From the NCBI RefSeq assembly GCF_048771995.1, contig NC_133024.1, positions 61,400,501-61,464,500 on the forward strand: a stretch of DNA of 64,000 bases. The letters run 5' to 3'. This document shows, piece after piece, positions 12,401 to 25,823 of this stretch (position 1 is its first letter; each line of letters starts with the position of its first letter). The notes beneath the pieces are model-generated. The model was not told the origin of the DNA. It saw only the letters and a list, made by a program, of their open reading frames with translations, and searched no databases. Source of the stretch: Taeniopygia guttata (taxonomy: Eukaryota; Chordata; Aves; Passeriformes; Estrildidae). The translations under genes were made by a program, and so were the position numbers.

Positions 12401-14400
12401 TTTCCTCACTTAATTTGCTACTGAAACATTTAATTACATTTAAGGCTAAGCATACAAATATATTTGCTTTGCATGGTTAATTAAAACTCAGTGTTGATTA
12501 ATTGACTGTCTTGATTCCTCACACACTCAGGACTCCCCTTAGTTTTTATACAGGCTGTGGTAGGAATGGTCACTGTGTCACCTCTATAGGGTTAGCACTT
12601 GGTTTTAGTGAGGCTTCTTTGTAATTAAATGTGTTTTAATCATAGCTAATAAAACTAAAATCAAGAGAAGGGTCCCTCTAGAGGAAAACTGGGAAAAGAT
12701 AGTAACTCTGCAGATGAATTCTTGGGGAAACAGGCATGTTATCTGGAAAGGGGGAGGGTGATGATAATAAATTGAGGTTTGGGCATAATTTATGTGTTTT
12801 GACAGGGCAGGCAGCAGGAGGAAGTACCCTGAAGATAGGACATTGCTCCAGCAGTTAGAGTCCTGAGTCATGAGTGCCATGTCTCTGCCCAGAGAGGGCC
12901 AGATGACACAAGGAGTGGTTTGGGGGACTTGCTGACACCACTCAGTTCTGTTTCAAGGAAGGGAGGATCTTGTGCTGGGCAGTGTGAGAGGAGGGTGCAG
13001 CAGGGAAGGTAATTATTGGGCTTGGGACATGTGTAAATAGGCAAGATAAACTGATACAGCTGGCTTTGGATCCCACACCCTGAAGGCCCTTCATGTAGCA
13101 TCTATTCCATCCAGCCCTCAGTAAGACAACCCTACACCAGCAGCCCCTGTGTCCACACGGAAACCACCACTGAGCTGCACTGCTTCCATGGAAGGGACTG
13201 CTTGTTGCCAAGCCTGTATGACTGTAGCCAAGGGCAGCTAACAGCAAGAAATGGCCCTTAATCAAAGCCCAGATGTGGACATTTCCAAATTGAAAGAGGT
13301 CTGTGTCTGGCCTGAACTTTCCAGCTCATGCTGCTTCCTGCAAAAGCAAGGCACTGGCTTCCCCAGAGCTACTGTAGAGACTGAACTTACACAGTGTGAG
13401 GGAAAGAGCCGTGAGCACCTGGACTACAAACTACACCCCAGAGCCCCCCAAAAGCCATGGGGAACTTGCACAGAAAAGCCAATGTCTCTGAAGAATTGCC
13501 AAGCTAGGCCAAAGCACAGTACCTCCAGCCCAGTTCCCTTCCCTGTAGACGTAGGAACAAATTGTTGGTGGTTTTGTACTGCATTCAATGGGTCGTTAAC
13601 ACCGCCCATAATGGGAACAGCACTGAGAGTTTGGTGATAGCAGCATGATGCTGATGAGGGAGAAATACAGGCCTTGGACTTCAGCCATGAAATGCCCCAG
13701 TGCACCTTGAAGACATGGGGAAAAGTCAGACTGTCTGTGTGAGAGGTCCTTGCTGAGGGATTGGAATATTCCACCAATTTGGGAAGTGAAGTGCCTCTCC
13801 ATGCTTCAGAGTAGATGCCTAAGCGCACAAGAAGCCCGCCTGGCTGTGCATCCTTCCTGCCTCTCTTCATGGCGCAGTCTGGAGACGTTTCACATTCATT
13901 AGCTTTTGGCCAAGGGAATGGCTCCATGTGCAAAGAGGAAAGTTCCCCAGGGAAGCCACTGCATAAACCACTGTCTGGGAGATAAGACTGGACCTCAAAG
14001 AAGAAACTGATCTCCTCTCAGACCATATTATGTCTACATGTCTGAGACGAGACAAGCGACGAGACCAGGAAAAGCTATGTGCAGGAGGTTTTCATCAGGC
14101 GGAGAATTCCGTGGGCAGATAGAGCAAGTTGGCTAACAAGATAAAGGCACAAGAGCATGAGGAACTGGAGAAACACACTAAGGGAGGATGGGCTGCATGG
14201 AGCTGGATCAGGGTGCTAAGACAGCGGGGATTTCTGGCTCTGTGCTGCTAGACATCCCAAGAGAAAACTCCCAGAGAGCACTCATTTTGCAGAAAAGAAA
14301 GTGGATTAGGTGCTGGCATGCCACACACAAAAATGTATTGCTCTCCAGAAAAATATTTTCTCCAATGAACTGTCTAGAACTTTAATGAGTCCTCTCCTGT
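6459..14400. other. Unannotated non-coding DNA
   Basis: No gene or interspersed repeat is recognised. It includes a TATA-like and AATAAA pair at 7003-7087 (see findings), a polypyrimidine tract at 8791-8824, and the longest reading frame of the window (169 codons, minus strand, 13424-13933). That frame has no recognisable domain and is overlapped by other open frames on both strands, so I do not call it a gene. Confidence 0.55.
8791..8824 (+). repeat. Polypyrimidine tract
   Basis: Thirty-four bases of T interrupted only by single C residues, reading as three T-runs of increasing length. It is low-complexity DNA. On the minus strand it would be an A-rich tail, but no retroelement body is recognisable next to it. 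Confidence 0.9.
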
Positions 14401-17400
14401 GCACATTAAAAAAAAAAAACCAAAACCACTAAAATTACCCTGACTGGTCACGGACATCTTTGAAGTCTGTTCATCTTGTACGTGAAAGTGGTACACTTTT
14501 AGTGTAGCAAAGGAAAAGCTTGTGTACTACTGGCCTATAAGTAGTTAATGTTCAAGAAAATGTTGCTGTAACTTACTAAATTCTCTCTCTTTAGGGTTTA
14601 CCCTTCCAACACTTTCTGTGTGTAAAAATTTCTCTGCTTAATCCATTGTGGAATCACATCTTCTCTTTCTCGAGACCACTCTCCATTTCACTTGGCTATA
14701 AAAACACTCATCCCTCTCTACACCTCACTTCCCGTAATCACACACTTTTCAAAAGCAGTGGTCCATGAAACAGTCTGAAATTGTAAAATAAGGATTGAAG
14801 GGTTTTTTTAAATTTATTTTTTTGCTTTCTTTTATGCCATCTACTGTATCACAATGGATTGGCTTTTTACTGGCAGAACAATGCCACTTCTAGGCAGTGA
14901 CCTGTTACAGTTGTTTAAAGCATGATTCTGTACGTGCTGATGCAGTGTTTCACCAACATGTTTGAATCTGGTTCAGCCTCTTATTTTCTTTGGCTGTACA
15001 GGACCAGAGTTTTAAAAATCAGGTAGTAACATGAAGAGGCTCAAAGGACAGTTGTAGAGGAGGTCTGCTAGCTGAGAAGGTGTTGTGATGCCAGCAAGAT
15101 TCTCACTTAAGTCCATCTCTTCTTGACCTGCTCTGTTTTCTAACTAGAGAAAAAGGTTGTTTCAACCCCCCTCAAGTAGCACACCTATTTTAGGTGTGAG
15201 GGAAACCTGGACCTAAGTTAAAGAAAGGGAAAAATATGGATGGAAAAAAAAATCCTTGGATCATATTCAGACAGATATTCTGCTTTTACTGTCTGTCTTT
15301 TTCTTTTGAGGTCTTGCCACCCTAAGTCATCAAGAAGCTGTTTTCTGGACTTGAATATTGCCACTGGCATGTAGGCAGTGAGATGAGGAGGAAAGGAAAT
15401 GTCTTTTTTTCCCTCTGCCATAACTCACCTGATGTTCAGAGAGGAGCAAATCAAGGAACGAGCTCAGTTTTCACTGAGCTGGATACAACAACACGTCAGT
15501 GGAAAGAACTGTGCTATCTTATAGGAGGAGAGGAGCCCCTGGGAACCCTCACACTAACAGGGACCTGGAAGGAAAGCTTGAGTCACTCAGTCCTGTCTCT
15601 TTCTGCTGTCGTCACCACATCATATGGACCTTTCACACACCGATCACATTCCATCGTAAAAGCAGATAGTGGTTTTGCCCCTGTTCCTTATGTTATGCAG
15701 CTGTTTGAAAGCCTTGATTCTAACAATGAGGAGAACACAAGTTCAACTGTGCTAACAGTGGAGAGGGTTTTTAAAAGGAAAATTCTCACGTGCCATAACT
15801 GGATGGCTGCAGTCACAGGATTTTTGGCCTCTTTGACAGCATGGTGCACATGAGCAGGGTAGGTGATGCATGTATACCACAACACCCAAGGCAATCTGAA
15901 AGCAGGGTTAAATTACGTTTTATGGATGGCATGGATGAAATTGTTCCCCTCAAACTACTTTCGGGCTTAAAGATGTGGAATCTGAGTTAAGGTACTGGGG
16001 CATGACTAAGTTTTGGTCATGCTAGAAATGTTCCACTGTTTGGTAACCACATCAGAGAAAAGTCAAGCTCTGAACGCCCTGGCAGGTTGGATCCCAAATG
16101 TGGAGGCAACCACTTAACAGAGCTTGAATGCAGTCTGTTAGACTGTTTTTCAATGCTATTGCAATCATTAGTGTGAACAAGACCTTAACTGCAACACTCC
16201 GATTCCAGACGTATTTAGTTGTTCCTGAAGGCTCTATTTTTAAAGACTTGGAAGTGAACTGCCCTGTTTCGCACTACTGCGGTGTTTGCAGTGTGACAAG
16301 TGTCATCTGTATGATGTCTATCTTGTTTCTCTCATTGTTCTAATGCTAAATAAGTGCAACTAAACCCATTTAAATGATCACATTTAAGGGAGGTTCATTT
16401 GATGAGAATAACTAAAGAATATTTTACAAAGCAGAGAAAAGCTGAACATAAATGAAGTGCTGCACCCAAAAAACCTGGGAAGATGAGTTGTCAGGATGGT
16501 TCCCCACCATTACCAATGACACATTGACACTATTAAATGGAGTTGGTGCAGTATCCTGCACACCAAATAGGCACCGCTTATTTAGATACAGATTGAATTG
16601 GAATGAATATTAAAACTTTGCACTTGAGAGGGAGGAGGTAGAGTGATATAATGGTTGTAACATGATTTCCTACACTGGCAGCAAGTCAACCACAAACATA
16701 AGATTTGTTCTGAGTAATATTCATTATTAGCTTACCCCAGAAATAATGTGAGAATTCCTCCATAACCAGAGAATAGGCACAGTGCATCATTAACAGCGAT
16801 GTCAGCCAAAAACACAAACACAGTTTTACAGCCTGATATTTAAAGCAAATGGGTAACAGACTGAAACTCCCAGTATGCCTGTCGAAAAGAGCAAATTATT
16901 TACTCCTTAAGTAGTTTTAAAATGTAAGCAGATATGCCATAATGCAAGATGAATTTACGAAGAAAATAGAGCACACTGAACTTAGATCAGAGGCTAAATG
17001 AACCACTGGCATAAACACTGGTGTGGCAGGAACTTACCAGGGATATGTCTCAGAACTGAAACTCGGAAACAAATATTCTATTTAAAACTCAATGTGCTCC
17101 CTCTTTCTTTTCTTCTCCCTGCACATGTAGCTTTTGTCACCCTTCTTCTTGCTGTGCTTGCTCCACCAAAGAGGCAAGGCTGATGCCACGCTTCTTCCAG
17201 GAACAGGTATCCCATGCGTAAACTGAGCTAACACATAGTTTTATTTTCCACTGCGTGGTGATATTTGGATATTCAGCACTTTTGACAAGGGCTGTCAGTG
17301 ACTCTTGTCCTCTGGGAGAGAAGGTCTTGTCTGTTCATCTCCTTAAGGGTGGAGAACTGCTTTAGGATAGTGAAATACTCTTCTACCCCTTGCCCTTCTG

Positions 17401-18695
17401 AGCATGGTGTTTTTTTGAACTCATGGGCACTTTTACTTTTCCTCTGGTTTACAGGCTCAAAGATGCCCAAGTGCACAGGCACAACCTACTGTAAGGAGCA
17501 CCCTTTTTGTCCCCCTCAAATTCCTCCTTTTTGACCTGTGGGAGATGGTGCTGCTAGTTCTACATGCCTGCCTTGTGCACTAGGACAGAACTAGAGGAAC
17601 TCTGGGAAAAAAGGGACCGAAAGATTGGGAAACAGGAATTCCCTGAGGCATCAAAATCACACCACAGGCTGGCACCCAGGCTGGGTGTTCCAGCTCACAC
17701 TACCAGCTGAGCAGTCTGTTGGTTTGCCTGGTGCAATGGGCTGCTTGCAAGGAGCTGGTTTTGGCTCTTGCTGTTGCAGGCCAAGGTCAGCAGTTCCTTT
17801 CCTTTCCAGGAGACGGTAGAGGCACATGTGCACCTGTGCACTTACACCCACCAACTCACCTCATGAAACAGTAAAATACACATTTTTGTCTCCTTCTCTT
17901 TTCCTCCCAACAATTATCCTGGCTCTCACTCCTTCCTGTCTCTCTCCCACTTTGTTCTGCACACCCCCTCCAGAACACCTCTATCTTTAATTGTCTTTAA
18001 TTGTTGGAAAGGGCCCATGTGATTTATTATATTGACATCTTCCCAAGGATTCATTAGGTCCTTGACATTGGATGGGGTGGCTGTGGTGTTTGTCATCTTT
18101 GGCCGCAGATATGTGCCAGTCAGATCTTTTCTTTTGCCAAGAAAGGCAGGATATGGTGTAGATACAGGATGATGGACTTTTATTTTCCCAGTGCATGAGT
18201 GATGTTATATATGGCAGAGAGCAGGCTATTTAACAGGATATTAATTTACATCTGTCTTCAAACTCCATTGCATTAGAAAAAAATCTTAAAAAAGAAAAGA
18301 GAAATTATTTACTGTGGGACATAGCAGGAATGAGTGGCCTCTTTCTGATGTTAAAAATATATAGACAAAAGATTTTCAGATGGGATGGTTTGGTGATTTA
18401 AGGACTTACCACACCCAAGAGCCCATCATGACGCACTCTTTGAATAAAAGAATTTTTTCATGTGTTCTGAAAGCCAGGCCTTTTAAGAGGCTTCACATTT
18501 GGACATGAAAGATGAGTCATTCAGAAACAGTATTTGCCACAAACTTTGTTAGCTTCCGTCATTCTGCTTTCCTTCCTTCCATGGTATGTCTTGGTGTCTC
18601 AAGTATACCTCAATCTGCTCTGCAGTGCCTGGGTCTTATCCCTATAATGCTGTCTTTGTTTATTGTATCTTCTTTCTTTCCCATAATATTTCATA

Positions 18696-18711
18696 CCCCC
18701 CCGCCCCCCCC
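18696..18711 (+). repeat. C-rich homopolymer run
   Basis: Seven C, one G, then eight C. The complementary G-rich strand could form a compact quadruplex, and runs of this kind are prone to length change and sequencing error. Confidence 0.9.
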
Positions 18712-21700
18712 ATTTTATTTTATTAATTGTCACAGGATGAAGCAGAGGAAGAGGAGTCACCCTAGTGGAAACACGCATGAGCTGTGTACAGACCTGGCAA
18801 CACTGCATTCTCATTGTGGCACTGAGTGTGTGACTTGTCACCTGGTACTGACACTTAGCACTGTGCCACGAGTGAGTTAATCAGCCTGAATCAACTGCTG
18901 CTCTCACTTGCAATCCTGAACATGGCTGTTAGGGTGGACAAATTGTGGGAGTGTATACTTGCAAGAACAAAATGACCTCCTGTGTCTCTGAACCAAAAAG
19001 TGAATGGAGGATCCAGCAGCTGTCTTCCTTATTAGAACAGGTACACATCTGCTTCCTGCTCTGTTTGTCCAGATCAAAAATCTCCTAGCCAGCAGTGTTT
19101 GACCTGCAATATCTCTGCATTCAAAAATGAGATTTCATTTTACTTTCATAAGTTTAAGTTATTTAAAGATTTCAATCTCCTGCAGGAGTTCAGATTCTTT
19201 TGTTTGTTTTGTTAACCTGCTATAAGTGTTGCTAAAGGTCATGCATGGGCATTTTTCATGTACCTGAGTACACCTGTCTGTATGTGAAGAGTCCAGTCAC
19301 TTTGGAGAGGGTTTGGTGGGGCATTATCTCTTTTATTGTCATTTCCTTTAATGCAGTATAATAATGTGCAGATCGCGTGTGGATGTGTGCAGGTACATTT
19401 AAGGTTGTGTGGAACAATAAACATGATCTTTCAAGCAGTCACTGCAGAGCAGAGCAACAGGGAGATGTGGCCAGATACCCACTGTACAGACAGCAATGAA
19501 TTACTTTACTTTTTATGGTGTAATGTGTGTATTCATTACATTTAACAAAAATATAGAGTGACAAGAGACAAAATAGGAACCTTGTGTCACTTTCTTTGCG
19601 ATGTGTCCAGGTGCTAGGCTGGAAGCACTGGCAAATCCAGGGCTAAACTCTTTTGGTCAGGAGATCATTTGAGCTTTTCAACTTTCTCTGCCAAAGTTTG
19701 TTAAACTATTTTACTTATTAACTCTTTTGCAATCCCTTTCTTAACTGTGCCTGAAATTTTAATGTTAAACCACTAAATCCATTTTACAACCAGAGATTAG
19801 AATGTCAAAGAGGACAGATTTGTGAGTTTAAGCACTGACCCTTGAAAGATGAGACATGGAACATATTTGCTTCCTTTGAGACTGTACCCTCTTCCTACAA
19901 GAGTCAGTGGGAGCAGGACAGAGCCTGTGCTGGGAAGTGTAAAATCCCTATGAGGAGTGGTACCACAGACAAACTGGCTGTGGGCATTGTCTATGCTTGG
20001 CCTGAAAGCCCATGTTCCAGTGGTGCCTCTGCAGCAGTGGCTGTGAGCATCACATCACCCTGTTCCTGATCTTACACCTTTAGGAGCGCAGAAAGGGCTC
20101 CTATGAAGGACTGAATGCAAGCGAAACATTAAGGCACTGCCTGTGAATGTATTCAAGTTGGTTGTGCAAGGGTCTTCAGCAAGTTTGGGAGCATAACCTG
20201 AAAGAAAACTGATGTGCTTGTGAGCACAGTTTCAAGCTGAAAGAGGGGGTTATTAGGTCATATTCAGAAAAAACAGCTTATTGGGAAAAAATACCAAGCA
20301 ATGGATGCAGATGGAGAATGGAGATGTTAGAGCAAGCACGGACTAACAGAGGAAATTTCAGCAACCACCATTGGGCATTTAGGGGCATAGTAGAGAAGTG
20401 GAGGCATCTTGTGGGAAGCAGGCTACAGCTGCTACATAAGTTCAGTGGTTTAATTCACTTAAAATCTACTAAATATTAGCAATTACTGTTAAAAATGAGT
20501 AATTCCAGTAACTGACAAGCATTATGTCACATCATCTTCCTGGGTTTTGAATAACAATCATGGTAATTTTAATCTGTTTACTTCTACTTCATGCATTACT
20601 AAATGTAGCAGCCTCTGGCACCACCTCTTCCTTGCTCCCTAGAAAAGGGAAAGTGAGAAATGGAGGAAGATTTAAGTGTTGCAAGCAATGATTCGTTCTC
20701 AGGCTGCACAACCCACCAAATGATCTCCAGAGTGGCACTGCTGTTTGGCCTGGGAAGAGTTTTTCTCCTTCCCTGCCCTCTTAACTAGAAGGAAGGAAAC
20801 TGATACTCATGGCAGACAACCAGGATGGCTAGAACAAATGTTGGAGAAGTTCAGGAAACTAAATATGGGATCCAGGGTCTGGAATAAATACCAGAAGAGA
20901 AAAAAAAAAGGGATAAAAATACAGAAAAAACTAAGGGAAGGAAAGAAAAAAATAACCAGAAGAGATTCCAGTACCAAAAATCAATCCCTAGGACAAAGTA
21001 CTCATTAAAGGCCTAATCTTTCCTTCCCTGTGCAGGGTCTGGTTCTGTAATGGATTTCTAGAAGCTGAACAGATATTCTTCTGCAAGAAAGCAAAATAAG
21101 TGTCTTGAAGTGTTTTTCTACATAAAGATTTTCAGGTCTCAGGGAAGCATAGGAAAATTATTAAATCCTAGGTTAGGACAATCTGGCCAAGGAAAAAAAA
21201 TGGTTAAAGTTTCTCCTTGTTTCCCAGAAGTCAGGGAAACATGTCATCCTAACCCCACTTCAGACTCAGCAAGAACTAATTTCAGACTGTTCTTGGATCA
21301 TATTTGCAATTACACCCTGCTAATTTATGCAGTTTTTAGAAGTCCCAGGGCTAAATGGTGCAGCTGAGAGTTCTCAGTGGGATGTCAAGTACTAGCTGAT
21401 TCACCAAGGTGCTGCTGAAACACCCTTTGGATCTTCTCCTTCATGCATGAATAGCTACCAGGGCTATAATTCTTAGTGTCTTCCTAAATGCCAAGATGAG
21501 ACCCTGCTTTGACTCTAATACAGAAATTGCACTGGGCAATTGTACTTCTGCGATATTTTGATTGTATTGATCAATTGACGCACTAGAAAAACATAAACTT
21601 TGCATATTTTTCCTCTGTTCCGACCTTCTTTGATGTTTTTCAGTGATAATGAGGTAATGTTGCTTTCAGAGACCCGGTGCACACCAGCTAGGGAGCTGCA

Positions 21701-23071
21701 GTGCTCACTGCTCTGAGACTTACGGAGTTGCTCTTTTTCAATGTTTTAATTTTATTTTTTGTATTTATGTTAATATCCTTTTAAAATCTGAGCTTTTATG
21801 TACTGCTTCCTGCTTCTGGTTATGGCAGAAAAGTTTTGGCATTGTTATTGCATGCCCAAGTAAATGAAACTTGCCTCAGCCTGTCATAGAGATGTTTGAT
21901 TTTAATCCATTGGAGGCTTTGTTGATTAAGATAAAGGCCTTGATCAGGCACTGGCAAAGATCTGAGAGCTGTGGACGCCCTGGAGGTTCATTGTAAACCA
22001 CTCTTAAAGCCTGAATCCCTTGGGAACTTGACTACTTTTTTCCATGATACATAAGCTATTACAGCTGGGAGAAAACTGTTGCCATATTGATTAAATGCTG
22101 GGCCTTTATGAATAATAGTCCCTCTTACATCAGTACAATTTGAGTTCCACTTCTCAGCTCTGAGGTGATTTTTGTATGGCTTTCTTCTTCAGGAAAAGAA
22201 GAGAAGTAGTGCATGAGAGGAGCTCAGTTTGATCTTTGGTAAGGGCATTTTCAGTTTAACATAGATAGTATTTGCAAGGGTCATATAGGAGGCTGAATTT
22301 TCCTTACATAGCAAAACACAACTTCTCCAGCTGTCGCCTTTTGCAGTGTCTGTGGCAATCTTTGTGCTGAAGAGAGAGAAATATTCAGTTGATGGACTCA
22401 AATGCACATAGGCCATGGTGTACTAAAAACAGATAAAAAGGTCTTTTCTGCTCTTGCAAAATCAATCTCTGCCTCTAATGTTGGTCACTGGTGGTAACCC
22501 CCTTCAGATCAGCTGATGAATCTTTTCTTTGGACACCTTCCTCAAGAAACAGCTGCTTTTGTGTGAGCTCTTTCACCCCCAATAATCAAGGTCTGACTCT
22601 GTGTCTTCTGCAATGTATGCCCCAGCCTGCCTGTGCTGTGGCCAGCATTACATAGTACAGGTATATTCAGGCATCTTTCCACTGGCTTCATTTGTGAGTG
22701 CTTAATGTTTTGGACTTCTGATTACCAAACTACGCAGGCAGGAAAAAAGGGTGCATTAGTGAACTCAAGTGGCAGGTTTAGTCTTGTAAATTTGACATTG
22801 CACAGAAAACCTGCAGCAGCAGCAGGGATAGGTATAGATATCTAAAGCTGAGTTCAACAGCTTGAGCTGTTAGACCAATTTTTTTCCTCTTGCCTCCAAA
22901 AGCTGCGAAGGGTTTCACCCAAATTCCATTGGATGGCTAGCCATCAACACTGCTCCAGCCTGTTTCCCATTTTGTTCGTCACAGCACAACATTATTAATA
23001 AAATACAGAAATAGGCGTAGAAAGACAGAGCTACATCTTCAGATGCTTGCTGACAGCCTGTCCTTGCAGAG

Positions 23072-23101
23072 GTGGGATATGCAGCTGTGGGATATGCAGC
23101 T
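23072..23101 (+). repeat. Exact 15-bp tandem duplication
   Basis: The 15-mer 'gtgggatatgcagct' occurs twice head to tail without mismatch and runs into a short GT repeat (about 23102-23110). Two copies without divergence suggest a recent slippage or micro-duplication. Confidence 0.95.
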
Positions 23102-23599
23102 GTGTGTGTGATGTGCACAGCTGACATAATGAACTCTGTTCTAGTGCAAACAGAATTTGCTCCAGTAAGAACTCAGTAAAAATTAGGCAACTACTCAGAA
23201 GTTCGGACAGAGTTCTGGAAATATTCCATACCCTTAGCAGTCTAAATGCAAGAGATTGACTGATGTGATTCTTGCATTTTCCTTTGATTGTTGGTTTATT
23301 TTAAACAGCTTCTAATGGAAAAAGTTTTCATGTTGCTCCAGGAGAATTGCTGGTCATGCTGAGTAAATTTATTTAGGTTACGTCCTGTCTTGCAAGCCCA
23401 TTCTGAAATGGGACATGCTAAAGAAATTCCTTCTTGCTTATCAAAATGAGTTGTTCTCAATCAGAACCTCCACACCATAATTAAAGTCCACATTGATTTT
23501 TAGGTTTTTTTCACTTTACAGCATTATAATATATAAAGCCCAGCTTTCACTTCTCATCTGAGCAGTTTAGCTCCAGAATCAGTGTAAGAGCAAAGGTGG

Positions 23600-23862
23600 A
23601 ATCATTTAATGGTTTAGGTTGGAAGGGACCTTAAAGATAATCTAATTCCAACCCCCCAGTCATGAGCAGGCACAACATCCACTAGATCAGGTTGCTCAAA
23701 CTCCCATCCGACCTGGCCTTGAACACGTCAGGGACGGGGCATCCACAACTTCTCTGGACAAACTGCCAGTGCCTCACCACCTGCACCGTATTTCTTCCTA
23801 ATATCTAATCTAAACTTGCTGTCTTTCAGTTTGAATCCATCTCCCCTTGTTCTATCATATCC
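23600..23862 (-). mobile_element. CR1 LINE, 3'-end fragment (minus strand)
   Basis: CR1 is the dominant non-LTR retrotransposon of birds and is normally found as 5'-truncated copies that keep only the 3' UTR. Here the plus strand begins with 'aatcatttaatggtttagg' and continues into a 'ttggaagggaccttaaagat' block, the reverse complement of the CR1 3' terminus. It then runs through the typical 3' UTR blocks (near 'gggacggggcatccacaac' and 'tttcttcctaatatctaat') and ends near the block corresponding to 'ccccttgttctatcat'. The insertion is therefore antisense, with its 3' end at 23600 and its truncation point near 23862. Divergence from the remembered consensus is moderate. CR1 leaves no clear target-site duplication, and none is seen. 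Confidence 0.92.
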
Positions 23863-25788
23863 TACAATAGATATCCACACAGCTGCATGTCACAGTGCTA
23901 GTCCACCTTAATTATTGTATTTGAATACAGCAAGCAGGATGCACACATATGTGAATATGCACTCTCCATTGCATTTTTTATGTCTATAAGAGGTCTATAC
24001 TAGATGCCAAGAGAACACACAATCAAATGTTAATTTAATTGTTTCCAATGAGAATCAAAATGTGTCAATGAACAGAGATATAAACAAAAATAGTTGTAAG
24101 AAAAGACAGGATTCAATACAGCAAAAGTTCTCAGGGAAGGTATTTTATTGTACAAAGAGGATGAAGAAATGAGGAAAACAATCATTACATATGTGACTTC
24201 AGGAGATAAATAATCAGCAAATATTTTTTTAACAAGCACCAGCATTAACATGGAGCAATTTCACATTTGTAGGCAATTTACAGCTGAGAAATATTCTGTC
24301 AATGTTTCCTCATATGTATGGTTTGATTAAACTTAGTGAAAGACACCTCCCATCAGATCCGGAATGCCTCTGAGGTTTTAATGATTTTCCACATGGAAAG
24401 GGCACTACTTGGTAGAAGAAGCAGACTTTTTTTTTCAGTATGTCTAAATGAAGCAACTCATGAATATGGGTCAATGAATACTATTGCTTTAAGGCAAGAA
24501 TGCAGGTCTGAAAGGAAAACAAAATCCAGTGGTGCCTTGCTTCTTCAAGGGATGGATTTTTAGTCTCCCTTTAAGCATACACCCTATACTGGAACAAAAT
24601 GTTAGAATCTTGTTTTTGTTGGCTGTGAATAAATTCATCATGGGATACATCGTTTAAATATGATCTGATGTAATTCCCATTCTTCTACTACTAGCTGCTA
24701 TCTGGTGAGCCAATTTCAACTTCAGCTCTGTTTCTTTTGAGCAAAGATTGCAGACAGACTCTTGTCTTAATTTGTTCTGTCCAATTCAGGATGCAAAGCA
24801 CTCCTGGACACAAAATATAGGGTGTTTTTCATTTTTGTACTGTGTGACTCAGTTTTAGCATATGAAACTAATCTTTGCTAATGCATTGTGTTAGAACTGA
24901 CTCATTCATATCGAAGGTGCAAAGTCCTTGAGTGCTTAACCAATTGCTTTAAATTTTAGAAAATAAATATTACGCATTCTTGGGTTTCACCTAAATTTGT
25001 ATTTGAATTTTTTTGTCTCATTAATAAGTCATATACACAGATAACTGAACCTTGCAACTTAGATGTAAATAAGTAATTATAAAAAACATAGTAGCTTTCA
25101 AAGTTCAGTGGCCAAGGAAATCCTTAGGTTGTTTTCATTAGTAACAATTTAAAGCTGTGGATAATTACAAAACATTCAACAATTACATAGTGTTAAGGGA
25201 CAGGTTTTCCCAAAGGACTCAGAGTACTCAACTGTTTTCAGGTATTTAGAATTGCCCAGATCCTGCCAAAGCACCGATGTGAGAAGGCAAATCCACATAC
25301 TGATTTATGAAGTCCTCTTAGCACTTGGATACTCCTTTTCCTTATCCCTACCTAGGCACTAAGCCATTGAAAACCTGCCCATCCTCTAGGTAGGAGAAAA
25401 CAAAATGAAGACAAAAATCCAGGATAAACTTAATATTAGTGACTTATCTATACATGATCCCACAAAGGAGCTCCCATTTTGAAGTCTGAGAGATATCCAA
25501 GCAGTGATACAAATCCCTGAGATTTCCAATAGGCTTTCTCCTTTTGACATGATAACCTGTGTGAAAGGGCACACATAAGTCACATATTTTTCCCTCTGAA
25601 GGGAATGTGAAGCTGGAATCTAGCCCTTTCACTAACTGCTTGGCACTCTGGAGACCAGCCCTCTGCTCCCCTTGGCACCTGCAAATGTGACACCTCAATT
25701 GTCCCAGATCTCTTGAAGATTTATACTGAATTTGTGTTTCAGAAACATCAGCTGATAACCTTTGCACTGGCTTGGAACGCAGAACTTT

Positions 25789-25823
25789 TATTATAGGATT
25801 GTTAAGATAACAATCCTATAATA
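25789..25823. repeat. Perfect 16-bp inverted repeat with 3-nt loop
   Basis: The left arm (25789-25804) and right arm (25808-25823) are exact reverse complements over 16 bases, separated by AGA. Pairing stops at the next position outward (T opposite T). The stem is AT-rich with four G-C pairs. It is too short for a microRNA precursor and has no T-tract placement suggesting a terminator. Its most economical origin is a local template-switch that copied one arm from the other. Confidence 0.95.

Larger units (their letters stand above)
14401..23599. other. Unannotated non-coding DNA
   Basis: No gene is seen. It holds a 12-base A-run at 14408-14419, an isolated TATAAAAA at 14697-14704 without other promoter features, a 156-codon plus-strand frame at 15383-15853 with no recognisable domain, a lysine-rich A-rich frame at 20745-21008, a C-rich run at 18696-18711, and a 15-bp tandem duplication at 23072-23101. 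Confidence 0.55.

Noticed and set aside
13424..13933. Longest reading frame (169 codons, minus strand)
   Set aside because: In 64 kb with six frames, about one frame of this length is expected by chance. It has no domain, no splice or promoter context, and competing open frames overlap it on both strands.
14697..14704. TATAAAAA as a promoter
   Set aside because: Isolated string in AT-rich DNA with no initiator, GC-rich flank or downstream gene.
15383..15853. 156-codon plus-strand frame
   Set aside because: No recognisable domain or compositional signature of a protein; length is within chance expectation.
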